The notes under the pieces are model-generated. The model was not told where the DNA came from. It saw nothing but the letters and a program-made list of their open reading frames with translations, and made no database searches. 41,941 nucleotides of DNA from Clostridia bacterium. Lineage in GTDB: Bacteria > Bacillota > Clostridia > Christensenellales > Borkfalkiaceae. The DNA lies in assembly GCA_017621735.1 (NCBI GenBank), contig JAGASM010000008.1, positions 1 to 41,941 of the forward strand, in the 5' to 3' direction. Made by a program: the position numbers and the translations under genes. Of the stretch, positions 23,401 to 32,267 are shown piece by piece. Every line of letters starts with the position of its first letter. The first letter of the stretch is position 1.

Positions 23401-24498
23401 ATGTCGCAAAAAACAGTTGTCATCGGCATGAGCGGAGGGGTGGATAGTTCCGTTGCCGCTCTTTTATTAAAAGAGCAAGGATATCGCGTCATCGGGCTGT
23501 TTATGAAAAATTGGGAAGAAGACGACAAGGACGGTGCGTGCACGGCGGAAGAGGACTTTGAAGACGTGCGCCGCGTATGCGGGCTTCTCGATATTCCGTA
23601 TTTTACCGTCAATTTCGCAAAAGAGTATATGGAGCGGGTTTTCTCCTATTTTTTGGAAGAATACCGCGCGGGGAGAACGCCAAATCCGGACGTTCTTTGC
23701 AATCGCGAAATTAAATTCGGTCCGTTTAAGGAATATGCAAAGCAGTTGGGGGCAGACTACATTGCAACGGGGCATTATTGCGGAATTTCCCACGAGGGGG
23801 GCGTTCACCGCCTGTTGAAGGCGAAGGATGCAAACAAAGATCAAACGTATTTCCTCAATCAACTTTCGCAAGAACAACTTGACGGCGTACTCTTTCCGCT
23901 TGCCTCGCTTCCAAAGGCGGAAGTGCGTGCGCTTGCAGAAAAGCACGGGCTTGCGACGGCAAAGAAAAAGGACTCTACGGGAATTTGTTTTATCGGCGAG
24001 CGGAATTTCCGTAAATTTTTACAGACGTATTTACCTGCGCAACGGGGGAAAATCCTTTCTCTGGAAGGGGAAGAGGTGGGGGAGCATCTCGGTTTAATGT
24101 ACTACACGCTCGGGCAACGGCGCGGGCTTGATCTCGGCGGAAAGAAGGGGGAGAGCGGGCGTTGGTTCGTCGTGAAAAAAGATTTGAAAAATAATATTCT
24201 TTACGTTTCGCATGGGGATGAAAGTCCGCTTTTTTCGGACGGATGTACGGTGGAAGGGATCAACTTTATTCCGTCTGCGCCCAAAGAGAGAGAATTTACG
24301 TGCAAGGCAAAGTTGCGCTATCGGCAAGAAGAGCAAGGCGTGCGCGTCAAAATGACGGGTGAGAACGCTTGCACGGTATATTTTGACGAACCGCAGCGCG
24401 CCGTTACGGAAGGGCAATACGCCGTTTTCTACGATGAAACGCAATGTCTTGGCGGCGGTGTGATCACGGGGGCGTTTTGCAACCCTTTCAAAAAATAA
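23401..24498 (+). CDS. mnmA: tRNA-specific 2-thiouridylase
   Basis: Adenylates and thiolates U34 of tRNA-Lys, -Glu and -Gln to 2-thiouridine, taking sulfur from a cysteine desulfurase. 365 residues. The PP-loop is GMSGGVDSS (9-17); the catalytic cysteines are Cys100 ([13 protein letters not shown]) and Cys196 ([11 protein letters not shown]). GHY and [14 protein letters not shown] are further family motifs. The ATG at 23401 is preceded by GAGGAAG. No desulfurase gene is adjacent. Confidence 0.97.
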   Translation: MSQKTVVIGMSGGVDSSVAALLLKEQGYRVIGLFMKNWEEDDKDGACTAEEDFEDVRRVCGLLDIPYFTVNFAKEYMERVFSYFLEEYRAGRTPNPDVLCNREIKFGPFKEYAKQLGADYIATGHYCGISHEGGVHRLLKAKDANKDQTYFLNQLSQEQLDGVLFPLASLPKAEVRALAEKHGLATAKKKDSTGICFIGERNFRKFLQTYLPAQRGKILSLEGEEVGEHLGLMYYTLGQRRGLDLGGKKGESGRWFVVKKDLKNNILYVSHGDESPLFSDGCTVEGINFIPSAPKEREFTCKAKLRYRQEEQGVRVKMTGENACTVYFDEPQRAVTEGQYAVFYDETQCLGGGVITGAFCNPFKK

Positions 24499-24501
24499 TA
24501 A

Positions 24502-24530
24502 GTATAAAAATGTATTCATAAGGCAATAAC
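24502..24530 (+). promoter_or_regulatory. Sigma-F-type promoter of spoIIR
   Basis: GTATA (24502-24506), 15-base spacer, GGCAATAAC (24522-24530) fits the forespore sigma-F pattern (GYWTA, 15, GGnnAnAHT) except at the last base. spoIIR is a sigma-F gene in Bacillus subtilis. The start would fall near 24537, in the loop of the hairpin described next. Confidence 0.6.
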
Positions 24531-24555
24531 CTCTGCAACTGCGGAGGTTATTTTT
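24525..24555 (+). terminator. Terminator-like hairpin enclosing the spoIIR ribosome binding site
   Basis: AATAACCTCTGC pairs with GCGGAGGTTATT (one T-G wobble) around loop AACT and is followed by a T-run ending at the spoIIR ATG. The right arm contains GGAGGT, the spoIIR ribosome binding site. It can both end mnmA transcripts and mask the site in read-through RNA. Confidence 0.7.
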
Positions 24556-25086
24556 ATGAAAAAATGGATCGTTTGCGCGCTGTTGCTCGTGCCTTGTTTG
24601 ATTCTTCCGATTCTGTTTGCGGAAACGGAAACGACGGGGGACTATTTGCGCGTGCATATTCGGGCAAATTCAAACGGATCAGAAGATCAAGAGGTGAAAT
24701 ATCTCGTGCGCGATGCCGTCGTGGAATATTTGACGCCGACGGTCGCCGAATGTTTTACAAAGCAAGAGGCGATGGAAAAGATTAAAAAAAACTTGAACGG
24801 AGTTGCGCGCATAGCGGAAGGAGTTTTGCGTGAAAACGGGTATGCGTACGGCGCGGCGGCGGAGGTGAAAAGAGAAGAGTTCCCTACCCGCGTCTACGAC
24901 GGCTATACGTTGGAGGCAGGTGTTTACGATTCGCTCATCATTCGCCTGGGGGAAGGCGTGGGGGATAACTGGTGGTGCGTTGTATATCCGCCCTTGTGCT
25001 TTACGGGCGCGGCGGGGGACGTAACGTACAAGAGTAAGATTTTGGAAATTATCCGCGACTTTCGCGATCGGACAGAAAAAGAGTAA
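24556..25086 (+). CDS. spoIIR: Stage II sporulation protein R
   Basis: Secreted forespore signal that activates the SpoIIGA protease in the mother cell, leading to pro-sigma-E processing. 176 residues, with an N-terminal membrane/signal segment (WIVCALLLVPCLILPILFA). Family motifs are YLRVHIRANSN (34-44), EVKYLVRDAVVEYL, and the C-terminal LIIRLGEGVGDNWWCVVYPPLCF. It shows that the organism belongs to an endospore-forming lineage. Start fixed by GGAGGT at 24543-24548. Confidence 0.95.
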   Translation: MKKWIVCALLLVPCLILPILFAETETTGDYLRVHIRANSNGSEDQEVKYLVRDAVVEYLTPTVAECFTKQEAMEKIKKNLNGVARIAEGVLRENGYAYGAAAEVKREEFPTRVYDGYTLEAGVYDSLIIRLGEGVGDNWWCVVYPPLCFTGAAGDVTYKSKILEIIRDFRDRTEKE

Positions 25087-25144
25087 ATTTCCACCCAAAA
25101 AAGCGAATACCCCGTACATGGTACGCTTTTATAGCGATTTTTCC

Positions 25145-25173
25145 TTGACAATCGGAAAACTCCTTGTTATAAT
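25145..25173 (+). promoter_or_regulatory. Consensus promoter of the queH transcript
   Basis: Perfect TTGACA (25145-25150), 17-base spacer, TATAAT (25168-25173). The leader before queH is about 100 bases. Confidence 0.88.
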
Positions 25174-25215
25174 GATACAAATTTTACCTCATACACGGTA
25201 TGGGGGAAGGCACAT

Positions 25216-25287
25216 ATGCGTTCAGAAGCAAGTGTACCGCATACAAGGGGAAATCGGGAACGAATGAAAGCGAGCGCATATGAATGA
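25216..25287 (+). CDS. Possible 23-residue leader peptide overlapping queH
   Basis: An ATG with a strong site (GGGGGAAGG, 25202-25210) 5 bases before it opens a 23-codon frame ending in TGA at 25285-25287, which overlaps the queH start by 8 bases (ATGAATGA). The queH ATG at 25280 itself has no good ribosome binding site, so translation through this frame may deliver ribosomes to queH. The peptide is basic and resembles nothing I know. Confidence 0.45.
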   Translation: MRSEASVPHTRGNRERMKASAYE

Positions 25288-25933
25288 AACTACGGATGAA
25301 GAGGTTATGAACGCAATTAACTACGACAAGTTGATGCAAGATGAGATGAAACAGGCGGGAAAGGGGAAGAAATTGCTCCTTCACAGTTGCTGTGCGCCCT
25401 GTTCCTCCTATTGCTTGCAAACGGTGCATGAACATTTTGAAACGACGGTGTTTTATTACAATCCGAACTTGGACAGCGAGGAGGAATACCGTCGCCGCAA
25501 ACTCGAACAGGTGCGCTTTTTACACGAAACGGGCTGGGCAGAGTTGCTCGACAGCGATTACGAGCCGGAGGCGTTCGAGGCGATTGCAAAAGGGAGAGAG
25601 CGTTTGAAAGAAGGGGGAGAACGGTGCAAGATGTGTTTCCGCCTTCGCCTTGAAAAGACGGTGCAAATGGCAAAAGAACACGGATTCGATTACTTTGCAA
25701 CGACGCTTACGGTAAGTCCGTTAAAAAATGCCGAACTCATCAATGCAATCGGATTTGAATTGCAAGAAGAGTACGGCGTCCGCTATTTGCCGACCGATTT
25801 CAAAAAACGGAACGGCTATATGCAGTCCGTTTCGCTTTCCAAAGAGTATTCGCTTTACCGTCAAAACTACTGTGGTTGTCGGTTTTCCAAACGCGACGGA
25901 ATACGCCACGAAGCACCGGACAGTAACGAATAA
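25280..25933 (+). CDS. queH: Epoxyqueuosine reductase QueH
   Basis: Reduces epoxyqueuosine to queuosine in tRNA, the last step of queuosine synthesis, as a non-homologous replacement of QueG. 217 residues. Cysteine motifs for the iron-sulfur and metal sites are present: SCCAPCSSYC (Cys37, 38, 41, 45), RCKMC (Cys116, 119) and YCGC (Cys198, 200). The start is uncertain: ATG 25280 fits coupling to the leader frame, whereas ATG 25307 (MNAINYDKLMQ) fits the usual N-terminus. queA and tgt of the same pathway lie 13-15 kb away. Confidence 0.93.
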   Translation: MNETTDEEVMNAINYDKLMQDEMKQAGKGKKLLLHSCCAPCSSYCLQTVHEHFETTVFYYNPNLDSEEEYRRRKLEQVRFLHETGWAELLDSDYEPEAFEAIAKGRERLKEGGERCKMCFRLRLEKTVQMAKEHGFDYFATTLTVSPLKNAELINAIGFELQEEYGVRYLPTDFKKRNGYMQSVSLSKEYSLYRQNYCGCRFSKRDGIRHEAPDSNE

Positions 25934-25965
25934 CCGTTAACGTATACGGATTTTCAATACAAATT

Positions 25966-26355
25966 ATGAAAAAAAGGAAAATGGCGTTTGTCTGTGTACA
26001 TAATTCGTGCCGCAGTCAAATCGCCGAGGCGTTAGGAAAGAAATTGTTCGGCGACCGTTACGAGTTTTATTCGGCGGGGACGCAAGTAAAAGATCAAATC
26101 AATCAAGACGCCGTGCGCATCATGAAAGAGAAGTACGGAATCGATATGGAAAAAACGCAGTATAGCAAGACGATGCAAGCGTTGCCCGACGTGGACGTTC
26201 TCATTTCCATGGGATGCGGCGTTTCCTGTCCGATGGCGGAACGGGGATTTGACGACGACTGGGGCTTGCCCGATCCCACGGGCAAGGGCGATGAAGCATT
26301 CGTTTGCGTAATTGAGGCAATCAAAGAGAAATTGCTTTTAAGTTTTTGTAATTAA
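25966..26355 (+). CDS. arsC: Thioredoxin-type arsenate reductase / LMW phosphatase family protein
   Basis: Protein of 129 residues of the ArsC/low-molecular-weight phosphatase fold. The P-loop CVHNSCRSQ gives Cys10 and Arg16, and the redox pair Cys84 and Cys88 sits in SMGCGVSCP; DWGLPDPTG carries the catalytic Asp. This set fits arsenate reduction to arsenite with thioredoxin. No arsenite pump or ArsR is adjacent, so the true substrate is not certain. The start could also be ATG 25981, which has AAAGGAAA directly before it. Confidence 0.85.
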   Translation: MKKRKMAFVCVHNSCRSQIAEALGKKLFGDRYEFYSAGTQVKDQINQDAVRIMKEKYGIDMEKTQYSKTMQALPDVDVLISMGCGVSCPMAERGFDDDWGLPDPTGKGDEAFVCVIEAIKEKLLLSFCN

Positions 26356-26421
26356 GGGAGAAGCGACAAGGAGATTTTTGCGGGCGGAAAAGAGCGCGCA
26401 GGATGTTTTTTCTCTATCATT

Positions 26422-26503
26422 AATACTCTTGTAGAGGGTGGCTGGTAATATAGGGCTTCGCCCGCATAATAAATACCCCGCGTTTTCACGCGGGGTATTT
26501 ATT
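26422..26503 (+). ncRNA. Structured RNA 3' end with terminator hairpin, copy B
   Basis: Nearly identical to positions 53-135: AATACYCTTGTAG, GAGGGTGGCTGGTAA, GGGCTTCGCCC and the CCCCGCG hairpin, here with a perfect 12-bp stem (26471-26500). Upstream of 26422 no similarity to copy A is visible, so this looks like a truncated remnant. Resemblance to the IscB omega RNA (HEARO) is from memory. The hairpin lies directly after the yggS stop and may serve as its terminator on the minus strand. Confidence 0.5.
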
Positions 26504-27167
26504 ACGAATAATTCCGTTCGCCGAAGATTGCGGTGCCGAGGCGGATCATGTTCGCGCCGTTTTTGAGGCACAGTTCCCAATCGCCGCTCATTCCCATCGA
26601 GAGGTAATCAATGGAAGGATCTTCTTCTTTTGCGCGTTCGTATAAAGCGCGCATTTTTTTGCAAAGGGCGGAAAGTGTTTCTTCCGTCCCTTGCGCGGGG
26701 AGCATTGCCATAAAGCCCCGAACGCGCAGTCCTTCCGTTTCGCGCAACCGCAAAAAGACGGAAAACGCATCATCAAGGGGGTATCCGCCCTTGCTCTCTT
26801 CGTTTCCGATATTGACCTGAATGAGCACGTTTGAAACGATTCCCGCTTTTTTCGAGCGTTTGGACAGTTCTTCCACGAGTTCGTCGCGGTCGACGGAATG
26901 GTACAGATCCGTTTTTCCGATCAAATATTTTACTTTATTCGTCTGCAAATGCCCGATAAAGTGCCGATTTCCGCCGATGACGCCGTCGAATTTGTCCTTA
27001 AATTCCTGCACGCGGTTTTCGCCGATGTCGGTGATCCCCGCATTGATCGCGCGGTTGATCTCTTCTACCGTGCGTGTTTTCGTGGCGGCGACGAGGGTAA
27101 CTTTTTCGCCGAAACAGTTTCCTTTTTCCAAGCGGGAAAGAAGGGCTTTTACGTTTTCTTCTATCAT
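26502..27167 (-). CDS. yggS: PLP homeostasis protein (YggS/PROSC family)
   Basis: Single-domain TIM-barrel protein, 221 residues, binding pyridoxal 5'-phosphate through Lys30 (LVAATKTR) without a known enzymatic reaction; it buffers PLP. Further family motifs are [23 protein letters not shown] and SMGMSGDWE near the C-terminus. Its ATG overlaps the leuB stop (ATGA), which fixes the start and makes it the last gene of the ilv-leu operon. Loss of YggS in Escherichia coli disturbs isoleucine/valine metabolism, which fits this location. Confidence 0.93.
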   Translation of the reverse strand: MIEENVKALLSRLEKGNCFGEKVTLVAATKTRTVEEINRAINAGITDIGENRVQEFKDKFDGVIGGNRHFIGHLQTNKVKYLIGKTDLYHSVDRDELVEELSKRSKKAGIVSNVLIQVNIGNEESKGGYPLDDAFSVFLRLRETEGLRVRGFMAMLPAQGTEETLSALCKKMRALYERAKEEDPSIDYLSMGMSGDWELCLKNGANMIRLGTAIFGERNYS

Positions 27168-28240
27168 ACGCGTTCCGCAATCAGGCGTGCCATTTCGCGG
27201 CAACCGACCTTTTTCATGCCCTCCGACATGATATCCGCCGTGCGGTATCCTTCGTCTAAAACGCGCGCGATTGCGCTTTCAATGGCGTCGCATTCTTCCG
27301 TAAGGGAGAAGGAATCGCGGAGCATCATTGCGGCGGAAAGAATGGTCGCAATGGGGTTTGCTACGTCAAGTCCCGCAATGTCGGGGGCGGAGCCGTGAAT
27401 GGGCTCGTAAAGCCCGCGCGTGCCGTCGCCGAGGGAAGAGGACGCGAGCATGCCGATACTGCCCGTTACTTGCGCTGCCTCGTCGGAGAGAATGTCGCCG
27501 AACATATTCGAAGTAAGAAGAACGTCGAACTGCGCGGGATTTTTGACGATTTGCATCGCCGTATTGTCGACGAGCATATCGGTAACGGTAATTTCAGGGT
27601 AATTTTGTTCGGCGTATTCGTGTACGGTCTTTCTCCAAAGGCGGGAAGATTCGAGCACGTTCGCCTTATCGACGGAAATAATGCGCTTGGAGCGCTTCAT
27701 CGCGAGTTCGCACGCAATTTTCGTAATACGTTTGATTTCTTCCACGGAATATTTCTCCGTGTCCCATGCCGTTTCGCCCATGCTTTCGTCTACGTATTTG
27801 CCCCGTTCGCCAAAATAAATTCCACCCGTCAATTCGCGCACGACGATAATTTCAATGCCCTTTTCGACGAGATTTTTCTTTAAGGGGGAAGCGTCCGCGA
27901 GCGCCGACCAAAGTTTTGCGGGACGGATATTCGAGTAGAGGTTCATCGCCTTGCGAATGCCCAAAAGTCCTTTTTCGGGACGGCGGTCGCCGGGGAGAGA
28001 ATCCCATTTCGGTCCGCCGACTGCGCCCAAAAGAACGGAGTCGGATTTCAGACAGCGTTCCGTCGTGATTGCGGGGAGTGGCTCTCCGTATGCGTCGATG
28101 GCACAACCGCCGAGAAGAAGCGGTTCAAAGGTGAACTCGTGGCCGTATTTTTCGGCGATTTTTTTGAGGACGGTAATTGCGCCGTCGGTAATTTCAGGTC
28201 CGATTCCGTCGCCCGCGAGGACGGCAATATGCTTTTTCAT
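27164..28240 (-). CDS. leuB: 3-isopropylmalate dehydrogenase
   Basis: NAD-dependent oxidative decarboxylation of 3-isopropylmalate to 2-oxoisocaproate in leucine synthesis. 358 residues. The N-terminus [14 protein letters not shown], the substrate arginines region [19 protein letters not shown], the Mg-binding [10 protein letters not shown] and [13 protein letters not shown], and [15 protein letters not shown] are all present. The ATG at 28240 follows AAGGAG; a GTG six codons earlier overlaps the previous gene and is less likely. Confidence 0.96.
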   Translation of the reverse strand: MKKHIAVLAGDGIGPEITDGAITVLKKIAEKYGHEFTFEPLLLGGCAIDAYGEPLPAITTERCLKSDSVLLGAVGGPKWDSLPGDRRPEKGLLGIRKAMNLYSNIRPAKLWSALADASPLKKNLVEKGIEIIVVRELTGGIYFGERGKYVDESMGETAWDTEKYSVEEIKRITKIACELAMKRSKRIISVDKANVLESSRLWRKTVHEYAEQNYPEITVTDMLVDNTAMQIVKNPAQFDVLLTSNMFGDILSDEAAQVTGSIGMLASSSLGDGTRGLYEPIHGSAPDIAGLDVANPIATILSAAMMLRDSFSLTEECDAIESAIARVLDEGYRTADIMSEGMKKVGCREMARLIAERV

Positions 28241-28241
28241 A

Positions 28242-28835
28242 TCATTCTCCTTGCTCACCGTCGTAAGGATAGACGGTATTGTTTTGTAATAATTCCTCGT
28301 AAAGGGGACAGTCGGAAAGCAATTCGTAAAAATACGAATCGAGGACGATTTGCTTTCCTTTGATTTTCAAAAGGGCGGAATAAGGGACGTCGTACGTGGA
28401 AAGAAAGCCTTCTGCACCGTCCTCTTCGTCCTTTGCGTATTTTTCCTTTAACCGCTCCGCGTCCGAAAGGGCATAGAGCGCGACGTAAAAGTCTTTTTGG
28501 TTGCGTTTGGGTTTGCGAATCCGCTTTTGCGTGCAATAGGCGGAAAGGAAGATCGTCTTCGTATAATCGGAAGTTGCCGATTCGATAAATTCTTTTACGA
28601 TTGGATCGTTTTCCTTTTTGTCGTTTCGCTTTCCAAAAACAAGGGAGAGTACAAAGACGAGAAGAAAGGCGCCGAACAGCGAAAGCATGACGATAAGCGC
28701 GACGGCATTTTGCGTCGCGCCCCATACGCCGATGCTCGCCAGCACGGCAAAGGTAAGTACGAGTAAGGATACGTACAAAGCCTTCATGCTTGCGGGAAGG
28801 TCGGCGCGCTGTTCTTTTGTCCGTTTTCCCGCCAT
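28242..28835 (-). CDS. Unknown two-helix membrane protein inside the leu operon
   Basis: Protein of 197 residues that I do not recognise. Two adjacent hydrophobic helices lie at about 17-39 ([20 protein letters not shown]) and 46-66 ([20 protein letters not shown]), followed by a charged cytoplasmic or external domain of 130 residues with several acidic stretches. Its ATG overlaps the leuD stop by one base (TAATG) and it ends one base before leuB begins, so it is translated as part of the operon between two leucine enzymes. No known leucine-pathway protein has this form. A role as a transporter accessory or membrane anchor is only a guess. Confidence 0.72.
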   Translation of the reverse strand: MAGKRTKEQRADLPASMKALYVSLLVLTFAVLASIGVWGATQNAVALIVMLSLFGAFLLVFVLSLVFGKRNDKKENDPIVKEFIESATSDYTKTIFLSAYCTQKRIRKPKRNQKDFYVALYALSDAERLKEKYAKDEEDGAEGFLSTYDVPYSALLKIKGKQIVLDSYFYELLSDCPLYEELLQNNTVYPYDGEQGE

Positions 28836-29320
28836 TATTTGTTTGCGAGCGATTTCATAAGCCCGCCCGCGTCGATGATGGCTTGAATAAAGGGAGGGAA
28901 GGGTTGCGCTTGAAAGCGTTGCCCCGTCGTTTCGTTGACGATGATTCCCTTGGAAAGATCGCAAGATACGGTATCTCCCGCGGAGATGTTTTTCACCGCT
29001 TCCGGACATTCGAGAATGGGAAGTCCGATGTTAATGGCGTTGCGGTAAAAAATGCGCGCAAAGGTGTTTGCAATGACGAGAGAAATCCCGCTTGCTTTAA
29101 TTGCGATGGGGGCATGTTCGCGGGAAGAGCCGCAACCGAAGTTGTCGCCTGCGACCATAAGATCGCCCGCTTTTACCTTGTTTACAAAGTCTTTATCAAT
29201 GTCTTCCATGCAGTGAGAAGCAAGTTCTTGCTCGGAAGAAGTGTTCAAATAGCGTGCGGGAATGATGACGTCGGTATCAACGTCGTTTCCGTATTTATGG
29301 ACGGAGCCTTTTACTTCCAT
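28835..29320 (-). CDS. leuD: 3-isopropylmalate dehydratase small subunit
   Basis: Swivel-domain subunit of isopropylmalate isomerase, 161 residues, the short bacterial/archaeal type. Motifs: [30 protein letters not shown] and [18 protein letters not shown]. It overlaps leuC by 10 bases, its partner in the LeuCD complex that converts 2- to 3-isopropylmalate. Confidence 0.96.
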   Translation of the reverse strand: MEVKGSVHKYGNDVDTDVIIPARYLNTSSEQELASHCMEDIDKDFVNKVKAGDLMVAGDNFGCGSSREHAPIAIKASGISLVIANTFARIFYRNAINIGLPILECPEAVKNISAGDTVSCDLSKGIIVNETTGQRFQAQPFPPFIQAIIDAGGLMKSLANK

Positions 29321-30576
29321 TCCATGACCTCCTTTGCGGTTGCGAGTTTTCCTAAAACGGCGCTGGCTGCCGCCGTGTAAGGGGATGCAAGGTAAATTTC
29401 GCTCGTAACGTGTCCCATTCTTCCGACGAAGTTACGGTTCGTCGTAGAAACGCACCGTTCGTGATCTGCCAAAATTCCCATGTGTCCGCCAAGACAAGGA
29501 CCGCAAGTAGGGGTAGATACGATCGCGCCCGACTTGATAAACGTTTCTAAAAGTCCTTCTTTCATCGCTTGCAAATAAACTTCTTGCGTTGCGGGGATAA
29601 CGATACAGCGGACTCCCTTTGCAACCTTTCTTCCCTTCAAAATTTCCGCCGCTTGGCGCATATCGGAAATTCTTCCGTTTGTGCACGAACCGATGACGAC
29701 TTGTTGAATCGGAAGTTCTTCCCATTCCGTATGCGTGTTTTCGGGAAGGTGGGGGAAGGAAACGGTGGACTTTAAGGCGGAAAGGTCGATTTGATACGTC
29801 TTTTCGTATTCCGCGTCGTCATCCGCCGTAAAAATTTTAACGGGACGGGTAAAACGCCCTTCCATGTAGGCAAGCGTTTTTTCGTCTACGGGGAAGATCC
29901 CGTTTTTTGCGCCCGCTTCGATTGCCATATTGCAAACGGTAAAGCGGTCGTCCATCGAAAGGGAAGAAACTCCTTCGCCCGTAAATTCCATCGAGCGGTA
30001 AAGCGCGCCGTCAACGCCGATTAAGCCGATGATATGCAAAATAAGATCTTTCCCCGTTACGTAAGGGGGAAGTTCGCCTTTGAGTTCAAACTTGATTGCC
30101 GACGGCACTTTGAACCAGCACTTTTGCGCCATCATGCCCGCCGCCATGTCCGTAGAGCCTACGCCCGTAGAAAAAGCGCCGAGCGCGCCGTACGTGCAGG
30201 TATGGCTATCCGCGCCGATGATGCAATCGCCCGCGCCGACGATTCCTTTTTCGGGTAAAAGAGCATGCTCGATTCCCATTTCTCCTACGTCGTAAAAATG
30301 AACGATTTGTTGTTTTTCGGCAAATTCCCGCGTGAGTTTTACTTGGCACGCCGCTTTGATGTCCTTGTTCGGCGTGAAGTGGTCCATAACAAGACTGATT
30401 TTATCCCGACACCGAACGCACGTCGCGCCTGCTTTTTCAAATTCTTTGATCGCAACGGGCGCGGTGATGTCGTTTGCGAGAACCATATCGAGTTCTGCCT
30501 CGATAAGTTGCCCTGCGGTAACGCTTGCAAGCCCTGCGTGCGCGGCGAGAATTTTTTGCGTCATCGTCATTCCCAT
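29311..30576 (-). CDS. leuC: 3-isopropylmalate dehydratase large subunit
   Basis: Aconitase-family subunit carrying the [4Fe-4S] cluster, 421 residues. GSCTNGR and CGPCLGGH hold the cluster cysteines; [20 protein letters not shown] is the substrate-site segment. The first of three closely spaced ATG codons is kept because AAGGAG lies 8 bases upstream. The gene follows ilvD after 12 bases. Confidence 0.96.
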   Translation of the reverse strand: MGMTMTQKILAAHAGLASVTAGQLIEAELDMVLANDITAPVAIKEFEKAGATCVRCRDKISLVMDHFTPNKDIKAACQVKLTREFAEKQQIVHFYDVGEMGIEHALLPEKGIVGAGDCIIGADSHTCTYGALGAFSTGVGSTDMAAGMMAQKCWFKVPSAIKFELKGELPPYVTGKDLILHIIGLIGVDGALYRSMEFTGEGVSSLSMDDRFTVCNMAIEAGAKNGIFPVDEKTLAYMEGRFTRPVKIFTADDDAEYEKTYQIDLSALKSTVSFPHLPENTHTEWEELPIQQVVIGSCTNGRISDMRQAAEILKGRKVAKGVRCIVIPATQEVYLQAMKEGLLETFIKSGAIVSTPTCGPCLGGHMGILADHERCVSTTNRNFVGRMGHVTSEIYLASPYTAAASAVLGKLATAKEVMEWK

Positions 30577-30588
30577 GATGATTTCTCC

Positions 30589-32256
30589 TTAAAATTTCTT
30601 GAATACCGCGCCGTCGGACGCACTCGTTACGAGCGCGCGGTAGCGCTTGAGATACCCTTCTACGGGTTTTTCTTTGGGGGTAAAGGATTTAAGCCGTTTT
30701 GCAATTTCTTCTTCGAGAACAAGAAGGTCGATACGGCAGTTTTCAATGTCGATTTGAATGAGGTCGCCCTCTTGCACGACGCCGATGACGCCGCCCGCCG
30801 CCGCTTCGGGGCAAACGTGCCCGATGGCAGCCCCGCGCGTTGCGCCCGAAAACCGACCGTCCGTGATGAGCGCGACGGTGTCGCCCAAACCTGCGCCGAT
30901 GATCGAAGAGGTGGGGGAGAGCATTTCTCTCATGCCGGGACCGCCTTTCGGCCCTTCGTAACGGATGACGACGACGTCGCCTTTGTTGATTTGATTGCTC
31001 GAAATGGCTTGCATCGCCTCTTCTTCCGAGTCGAATACGCGTGCAGGTCCCGTATGGCGGTACATTTTCGGATCAACCGCGCTCTTTTTGACGACGGAGC
31101 CTTCCTGCGCGAGGTTGCCCTTTAAGATGGCAAGCCCCCCGTAAGGAGAATAAGGGGCGTCGACGGGACGGATAATATCGCTGTTTTTAACACGGGCGTT
31201 TTTCGTCAGTTCGTCCTGCGTTTTGCAAGCGACGGTCATTGCGCTTCCGTCAAAAAGATTTGCGTTGATCAAGGTGCGAATGACGGCGGAAATGCCGCCC
31301 GCTTCGTTTAATTCTTCAATATAATAGTTGCCCGCAGGCGCAAGACGGCACAAGTTGGGCGTTCCCGCGCTGATTTCGTTCATCGTGTCTACGGAAAGTT
31401 GCTCTTTGGTAAATCCAAGTTCGCTTGCAAGTGCCAAGAGGTGCAATACGGAGTTGGAAGAAGCGCCGATCGCCATATCCACGCGTTCCGCGTTTTTGAG
31501 TGCGGTAGGGGTGAGAATGTCGCGGGGGCGAATATTTTGTTCGAGCAGTTTCATCACCGCTTCGCCCGACTCTTTTGCAAGCGCGATGCGCGCGGCGTGT
31601 ACCATCGGAACCGTGCCGTTTCCGGGGAGCGCCATGCCGAGCGCTTCCGTCAGACAGTTCATGGAGTTTGCGGTAAACATGCCCGAGCACGAACCGCACG
31701 AAGGGCAAGCGGTGCATTCAAAGCGGGAAAGTTCTTCTTCGTCGATATTACCCGACGTGTATGCGCCTACCGCTTCGAACATGGAGGAAAGGGAGAGTTT
31801 TTCCCCGTCCTTTCTCCCCGCGAGCATCGGACCGCCCGAAACGAAGATTGCGGGCAAATTTAACCGAATCGCTCCCATGAGCATTCCGGGGATGATCTTA
31901 TCGCAATTCCCCACGAAAACGCAGGCGTCGAACGCGTGCGCCGTCGCGAGAATTTCCGCACTGTCGGCGATAATTTCGCGGGAAGGGAGAGAATACCGCA
32001 TTCCTTTATGTCCCATGGCAATGCCGTCGCATACGCCGATCGAAGGGACGATAACGGGTTTTCCGCCCGCCGCAAGCACGCCGTCGGAAACGGCGCGTGC
32101 GATCATGTCGAGGTGGTTATGTCCCGGAATAATATCGCTTTGCGCGCAGATGATCCCGACGATAGGTTTGTTCATTTCGCTTTCCGACCACCCGAGCGCT
32201 CTTAACAGGGAGCGTTGGGGCGCCATACTGCTCTTGTTGGAGAAAATATTGTTCAT
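30589..32256 (-). CDS. ilvD: Dihydroxy-acid dehydratase
   Basis: Iron-sulfur enzyme of isoleucine and valine synthesis, converting 2,3-dihydroxy acids to 2-oxo acids. 555 residues. Cluster ligands are in FVGNCDKIIPG and CPSCGSCSGMFTANSMN; the C-terminal TDGRFSGATRGAAIGHV and a long GGLAILKGNLA are also typical. It sits 11 bases after ilvH. The ketol-acid reductoisomerase (ilvC) that makes its substrate is not in the window. Confidence 0.97.
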   Translation of the reverse strand: MNNIFSNKSSMAPQRSLLRALGWSESEMNKPIVGIICAQSDIIPGHNHLDMIARAVSDGVLAAGGKPVIVPSIGVCDGIAMGHKGMRYSLPSREIIADSAEILATAHAFDACVFVGNCDKIIPGMLMGAIRLNLPAIFVSGGPMLAGRKDGEKLSLSSMFEAVGAYTSGNIDEEELSRFECTACPSCGSCSGMFTANSMNCLTEALGMALPGNGTVPMVHAARIALAKESGEAVMKLLEQNIRPRDILTPTALKNAERVDMAIGASSNSVLHLLALASELGFTKEQLSVDTMNEISAGTPNLCRLAPAGNYYIEELNEAGGISAVIRTLINANLFDGSAMTVACKTQDELTKNARVKNSDIIRPVDAPYSPYGGLAILKGNLAQEGSVVKKSAVDPKMYRHTGPARVFDSEEEAMQAISSNQINKGDVVVIRYEGPKGGPGMREMLSPTSSIIGAGLGDTVALITDGRFSGATRGAAIGHVCPEAAAGGVIGVVQEGDLIQIDIENCRIDLLVLEEEIAKRLKSFTPKEKPVEGYLKRYRALVTSASDGAVFKKF

Positions 32257-32267
32257 AGTAAGCCTCT

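Noticed and set aside
25174..25279. preQ1 riboswitch before queH
   Set aside because: I could not find the preQ1-I stem with its A-rich tail or a class II/III layout; the leader is better explained by a short coding frame.
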